A stretch of DNA of 49,426 bases from Cytauxzoon felis (lineage: Eukaryota > Apicomplexa > Aconoidasida > Piroplasmida > Theileriidae). Shown here piece by piece: positions 45,591 to 49,426 of this stretch (position 1 is its first letter; every line of letters begins with the position of its first letter). The stretch lies in the NCBI GenBank assembly GCA_020283715.1, contig JAIQCW010000225.1:1-49426 (forward strand). The letters run 5' to 3'. A program made the position numbers and the translations under genes. The notes beneath the pieces were generated by a model. The model made no database searches. It saw nothing but the letters and a program-made list of their open reading frames with translations, and was not told where the DNA came from.

Positions 45591-47262
45591 ATGGGAAGAA
45601 GACCCGCTAGATGCTACAGATATTGTAAAAATAAACCATACCCTAAATCCAGATTCTGCAGAGGTATACCCGACCCCAAAATTAGGATCTATGATATGGG
45701 ATACAAAGGAGCTGATGTGAATGAATTCCCATATGTTGTTCACATTGTCTCTGGAGAATATGAACAAATCTCATCAGAAGCACTCGAAGCCGCACGTATA
45801 TGTGCCAATAAAGTATGTTTAATTCCAAGACATAATAAATGTCCAACAATTTATATGCCAACAAGTTTCCATACGATATATACATTCTCTACCATCTTGC
45901 AGAGAGATATTTACTCGAGGTCCTTTCTTTCCACTCGCCGTGGAGGCTTCCTTTATTTACTTCCCCCTCCGCTTCCCTGAGATCAGCTACGGGTGAAAAT
46001 GTCAACCCCTAAGAACAGAGAGTCTACCCGGAGGAACGAAGATATTACAACCCGGAAGAACATATCTCCATCTGATGTTACAACCTCTTCTTCCACTCGC
46101 CGTGGTGGCTCTTCCAATTACCTATCTCTAAAGAGTATAGCCACTCCCGGAGATCGTGGCGAGGTTAGATGGAAGTGGAATGAAGAATAGTATTGCTCAA
46201 GTGGAGACCTCGAGTGGAACCTGGAAGCGATCTCAGGGAAGCGGAGGGGGAAGTAAATAAAGGAAGCCTCCACGGCGAGTGGAAAGAAAGGACCTAGGTG
46301 GAACTACATTATATATACTTGTTGCTATATAGTGGATTGTTGATAACTTCATATACATATACATTACAGTTTATGGTGAAGGCTGGTGGTAAGGAATCAT
46401 TTCATATTAGAGTTCGTGTACACCCATTCCATGTATTGCGTATTAATAAGATGCTTTCATGTGCTGGTGCTGATAGACTCCAAACCGGTATGAGAAGAGC
46501 TTTTGGTAAACCTACTGGTGTTGTTGCCAGAGTTAATATTGGTCAAGTACTCATGTCGATCAGAACTAGGGTATGTTAATTCATATAATATAAATTACAT
46601 GACCGAAATATTCTATACCAGTACCCTATAATAATGATTGAACTACCTGAAGTCATTGTCTTCTACTCCACCTTTTCTCGTCTTGCAGACAGCTTTTCTA
46701 TTTACTTCCCCCTCAAGTTCCCAGAGATCACTTTCGGGTTCCACTTGAGGTCATGTTGTTTGTACCTTCATATAATGGATTATGGGGATTATTATCATTA
46801 TAGTGCTTTTTACCCCCATAACCCCATTATTGCCACGATCTCCGGGAGTGGCCTTCCTCATTAGAGATAGATAAATAGAGAAGCTGTCTGCAAGACGGCC
46901 TCAAGTGGAGGCGAGTGGAAGAAGAGTTATAGAATAGAATTGTATTGTTAACCTAACCTCCGTTGATTACTTTTGATTTATAAATAATATTATAGGAATC
47001 GTTATTACCGAAGGCTATAGAGGCATTTAGGAGAGCGAAGTATAAATTTCCGGGTAGACAGAAGATATTTATTTCAAATAATTGGGGTTTTACCCCATTT
47101 TCGAAAGAAGATTATCTTAAATATCAATCAGATGGTAGATTAGAGAATAAGGGTGTTCATGTAAAATGGATATCATCTCATGGTCCATTGTCGAAGATAT
47201 TTCCCAATGCTTCTACCATTAATGTTCCACTCGATGAAGCCATTGTATCACCAAAATCCTGA
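45591..47262 (+). CDS. RPL10: Cytosolic 60S ribosomal protein uL16 (RPL10)
   Basis: Exons 45591-45812, 46370-46570 and 46996-47262 give 229 aa. The start [20 protein letters not shown] is diagnostic. Further matches: [14 protein letters not shown] joined to [55 protein letters not shown], and [15 protein letters not shown]. It sits near the peptidyl-transferase centre and the tRNA corridor. Both introns (557 and 425 nt) contain repeats; there is no short intron. The tail beyond the [12 protein letters not shown] segment is slightly longer than in animals. The REI1-like gene in this window acts in the same 60S maturation route, but they are 16 kb apart and no operon-like link is implied. Confidence 0.96.
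45895..46305 (+). repeat. Double modular repeat in RPL10 intron 1
   Basis: An inverted A1 (45955-45995) is followed by a forward block. The block reads [20 protein letters not shown] (B1), GDRG, a spacer, and an A2/A1 hybrid (CTGGAAGCGATCTCAGGGAA), which joins the left half of A2 to the right half of A1. Confidence 0.88.
46660..46930 (-). repeat. Modular repeat in RPL10 intron 2
   Basis: Antisense. An inverted A variant reads [10 protein letters not shown] on the minus strand. An H-type AT hairpin with GTGCTTTTTACCCCC follows (46777-46830). Then comes an inverted B with stem CTCT-AAT-GAGG. Confidence 0.85.
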
Positions 47263-47309
47263 CCTCTACTAATAAATTAGTCTCAACCCTGCATATATAC
47301 ATGATATAT

Positions 47310-47790
47310 ATTCACTCGAGTTCCAATCCCACTCTAGACATTATCTATCTTCGTCTCCAACCTTGTCATTCCACTCGCCGTGGAGGCTTCTCTATTTAGT
47401 TGTCCCTCCGCTTCCCTGAGATCAGCTGTGGGCATTCCATTTGAGGTTACATCCTACTCCCTTTGTCTTGCAGACAGCCTCCTTTATTTACTTCCCCCTC
47501 CGCTTCCCTGAGATCAGCTACGGGTATTCCACTTGAGGTCTCCACCTGAGGTCCAATAACTACCATCTCACTGCCACGATCTCCGGGAGTGGCTATACTC
47601 TTTAGAGATAGGTAATTGGAAGAGCTCTCTGCAGGAGAACGCGAGGTGAAGTAGAAGTAAGAGGATTGTACCTCGGTGTAAGAGCTGTCTGCAAGACGAC
47701 CTACGGTAGGGGTAACCCCTGGTGGAGAGCTGTCTACAAGACCAACGCTGGTAGTAACCTCGGGTGGAAAAGATAGTGATTGGACGTCGG
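47310..47790 (-). repeat. Modular repeat cluster, intergenic
   Basis: Two inverted A1 blocks (47395-47430 and 47485-47520) and an inverted B1 (47570-47620), followed by a run of five or more short end modules (LADSS, VDSSPPGV and similar). The minus strand is open for 126 codons, but I regard this as repeat sequence, not a gene. Confidence 0.85.
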
Positions 47791-47800
47791 GTAGAAGAGT

Positions 47801-48265
47801 GTCTATTGATGATAGTGCTTGGTACATTAATATTGTTCATACTACATCAATTAATGGGGGTAATAATTTAAGTTTAAAAATGTAAGGCGAATGGTTATTC
47901 TATTGCTTAGGAATGTAAGGTAGGATCGTAATGGTCATTGTTATACATGTTAATGTAGTGTAGTTGATTATGTGGGAAATTTCTAAAAATTGATGCTTTG
48001 GGAATGTAGTGCCATCAATATTGATGTATTTTTTTATATTTATATATTTTATGTTAATTTTTTTAAAATAAACATTTTTCAATGTTGATATATAATCACA
48101 CATTAATTTTTAATATTTGTTAAATGTTTACACATTCTTCATTATTTTATTGTGGGTATAGCATGTGCAGGTGTGCTTAGTCATTTTTATTCCTTATATT
48201 AAAAAAAAATTTATATATATAATTAGCAATGTATTTTAAATTGTAGTACATGTAGGATATAGATA
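47801..48265. other. AT-rich region upstream of FAINT-like gene
   Basis: 465 bp, very AT-rich, with no repeat module or supported ORF. It likely holds the promoter of the secreted protein gene. Confidence 0.45.
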
Positions 48266-49021
48266 ATGAGTATAATTTTATTATTATTATATTTGAATAG
48301 TATAGTGGTATTAGGTAATGATAATTATACACTTGATATAAATGATTATAGTAATAATATATTAAGGCATGATTATAGTAAAATAGGTGTAATTAAATCA
48401 TTATATTTACCAAGAGATGGTATAATTATTAAAAAAGTAGTAGATGATAATATTATAATATGGGAGAATGATGATACAGAATATGTAACATTTGCTACTG
48501 TATATAAAAATGAAGAACATTCAAAATTAATAGCATTAAGATTATTATTAAATGATATGATTTTATTTAAATATTTTTATTTTAAAGATAATAATTTATA
48601 TGAAATTAATAATTATGAACATAATCTAAAATTAATAGATATGTTATCATTACCTACCCTAGATATTACATGTGGATTAGAAGATGTACCTAATAATAGA
48701 ATTATAACACCATTTGGTAATACAATAAATATCTATACACCTTCATGTACAATTAATACTATAACCGAAAATGGTCATGTTATCTGGAAAAGAACAGATG
48801 ATTTTGAAATTGTATATCGCATTATTACACATTCTAGATTAGGTCAATTAAAACTATTATATATTGAAACTAATTTAAATGATACATGTTATTATTATAA
48901 AGTACATGATCTCAATTGGGTCATAATACACATTGAAGAATATACGAAAATCAGTGCTGATATTGTTAGCGAAACAAAACCTGTTGAAAATTTTCAACAA
49001 TTTCAAGAGATTGCTGTGTAA
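48266..49021 (+). CDS. Secreted FAINT (DUF529)-like protein
   Basis: 251 aa, intronless. Signal peptide MSIILLLLYLNSIVVLG. Two similar units follow: SLYLPRDGIIIKKVVDDNII-WE with a hydrophobic strand pattern (about residues 45-115), and IYTPSCTINTITENGHVIWK onward (about 155-220). Each has the aromatic/Val pattern and the IW motif seen in FAINT domains. FAINT proteins are secreted into the host cell by Theileria and related piroplasms; functions are mostly unknown. Recognition is by pattern and moderate. It has no repeat modules, unlike the flanking genes. Confidence 0.6.
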   Translation: MSIILLLLYLNSIVVLGNDNYTLDINDYSNNILRHDYSKIGVIKSLYLPRDGIIIKKVVDDNIIIWENDDTEYVTFATVYKNEEHSKLIALRLLLNDMILFKYFYFKDNNLYEINNYEHNLKLIDMLSLPTLDITCGLEDVPNNRIITPFGNTINIYTPSCTINTITENGHVIWKRTDDFEIVYRIITHSRLGQLKLLYIETNLNDTCYYYKVHDLNWVIIHIEEYTKISADIVSETKPVENFQQFQEIAV

Positions 49022-49104
49022 AATATTAAATTAATGTAGTATAAATTACAATATTTGTAATGTATTATCTAAATTCATTATATATGTTACTTTAAAAATT
49101 TTTT

Positions 49105-49425
49105 CTATAATCTCTTCCACCATGGTGTAGTTATACGTATAGAATTCACATTGTCATCACTCATCTCAGGTATAGTAGTAGTTGGTACAATAATATTGTT
49201 ATAATTATCCTCCTCAGATAAACACTCAGATGCCCTCTTCCATTTTTCATGCAAAATATTTTTAATACGTCTATTATTCAATGTAAATGAACCAACTTCA
49301 TTTTTTACACCAGAAGTACAATCACTATTTTCTACACTCGATGTTCCACCAGAGGTCCTTCCACTGGGCGTGGTGCCTCTCCTATTTACTTCCCCCTCCG
49401 CTTCCCTGAGATCAGCTTCGGGTTT
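49105..49425 (-). CDS. C-terminal part of unknown protein with repeat-derived segment
   Basis: The 5' part is outside the window; 106 codons end at TAG (49107-49105). The first ~40 residues are repeat modules in the canonical frame ([30 protein letters not shown]). Non-repeat sequence follows: NNRRIKNILHEKWKRASECL, an Asn/acidic stretch and the end ITTPWWKRL. I do not recognise the family. The continuing open frame and codon use after the repeat support a real C-terminal exon. Confidence 0.6.
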   Translation of the reverse strand, partial: KPEADLREAEGEVNRRGTTPSGRTSGGTSSVENSDCTSGVKNEVGSFTLNNRRIKNILHEKWKRASECLSEEDNYNNIIVPTTTIPEMSDDNVNSIRITTPWWKRL

Positions 49426-49426
49426 T
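49330..49426 (-). repeat. Modular repeat, exonic, cut by window edge
   Basis: Minus strand: module A1 ([16 protein letters not shown]), then the GGCACCACGCCCAGTGG end module and ACCTCTGGTGGA. It is in frame with the partial coding sequence. Confidence 0.8.

Noticed and set aside
47447..47827. 126-codon minus-strand ORF as a gene
   Set aside because: It consists almost entirely of repeat modules and short end modules. It has no non-repeat coding sequence and no exon partners nearby.
1..49426. CRISPR array
   Set aside because: The repeats are dispersed, variable, in both orientations and lack regular spacers, and the genome is eukaryotic.
1..49426. Introner elements carrying their own splice sites
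   Set aside because: Donor and acceptor sites lie outside the element modules, usually 10-60 nt away, and differ between introns. Insertion into existing introns fits better, although it is not proven.

Overview
This is a strongly AT-rich, gene-dense nuclear segment of a piroplasmid apicomplexan, most likely from the Theileria/Cytauxzoon side of the group. The evidence is: tiny 33-50 nt GT-AG introns, eukaryotic housekeeping genes (MCM6, RPA1, LSM3, uL16, REI1, a USP), a signal-anchored papain-like protease of the Theileria type, a Tpr-like multi-pass membrane family with a truncated tandem copy, and a secreted FAINT/DUF529-like protein near one end. The genus is an inference.

Layout, left to right: partial secreted protein (-); tRNA-Glu(CTC) (+); ubiquitin hydrolase (-); RAP-domain protein (+); MCM6 (-); small unknown (-); tRNA-Glu(TTC) (-); 1309-aa low-complexity protein (+); possible TFIIIC subunit (+); long-chain acyl-CoA synthetase (-); LSM3 (+) abutting YIF1-like (-); degenerate helicase-like protein (+); WRN-type 3'-5' exonuclease (-); REI1/ZNF622-like factor (+); 75-aa membrane protein (-); cysteine protease (+); small membrane protein (+); mitochondrial-type DnaJ (+); RPA1 (+); two Tpr-like copies (-); organellar uL24 (+); uL16/RPL10 (+); FAINT-like secreted protein (+); partial unknown (-). 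I assembled multi-exon models by hand; reading phase closes at every junction except where stated.

The outstanding feature is a family of modular, hairpin-rich repeats at about 31 loci, roughly one per 1.6 kb. A small vocabulary of modules recurs: module A, read as [15 protein letters not shown] or [15 protein letters not shown]; module [18 protein letters not shown]; module F, DGSSIMGMMEDGAKD; and short end modules such as SSPPEV, LAVEAS, ADGRT and AVCKTTSG. Copies often end in complementary modules, giving inverted terminal repeats. A second class carries an AT-rich core of about 230 bp (module G, six copies) between inverted A modules. Every intron above 300 nt but one holds such an element; the exception holds a Tpr-like fragment. 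Seven copies lie inside coding frames, and all seven are in one orientation and one reading frame. Copies in introns occur in both orientations. Module A variants differ largely by synonymous codon changes even outside exons, while the module B hairpin varies by compensatory base pairs. This looks like a non-autonomous mobile element that can splice out with introns or be read through as a peptide linker. No transposase is encoded here.

Two genes (REI1, uL24) need single-base changes in A-tracts to read through, which may be assembly indels.
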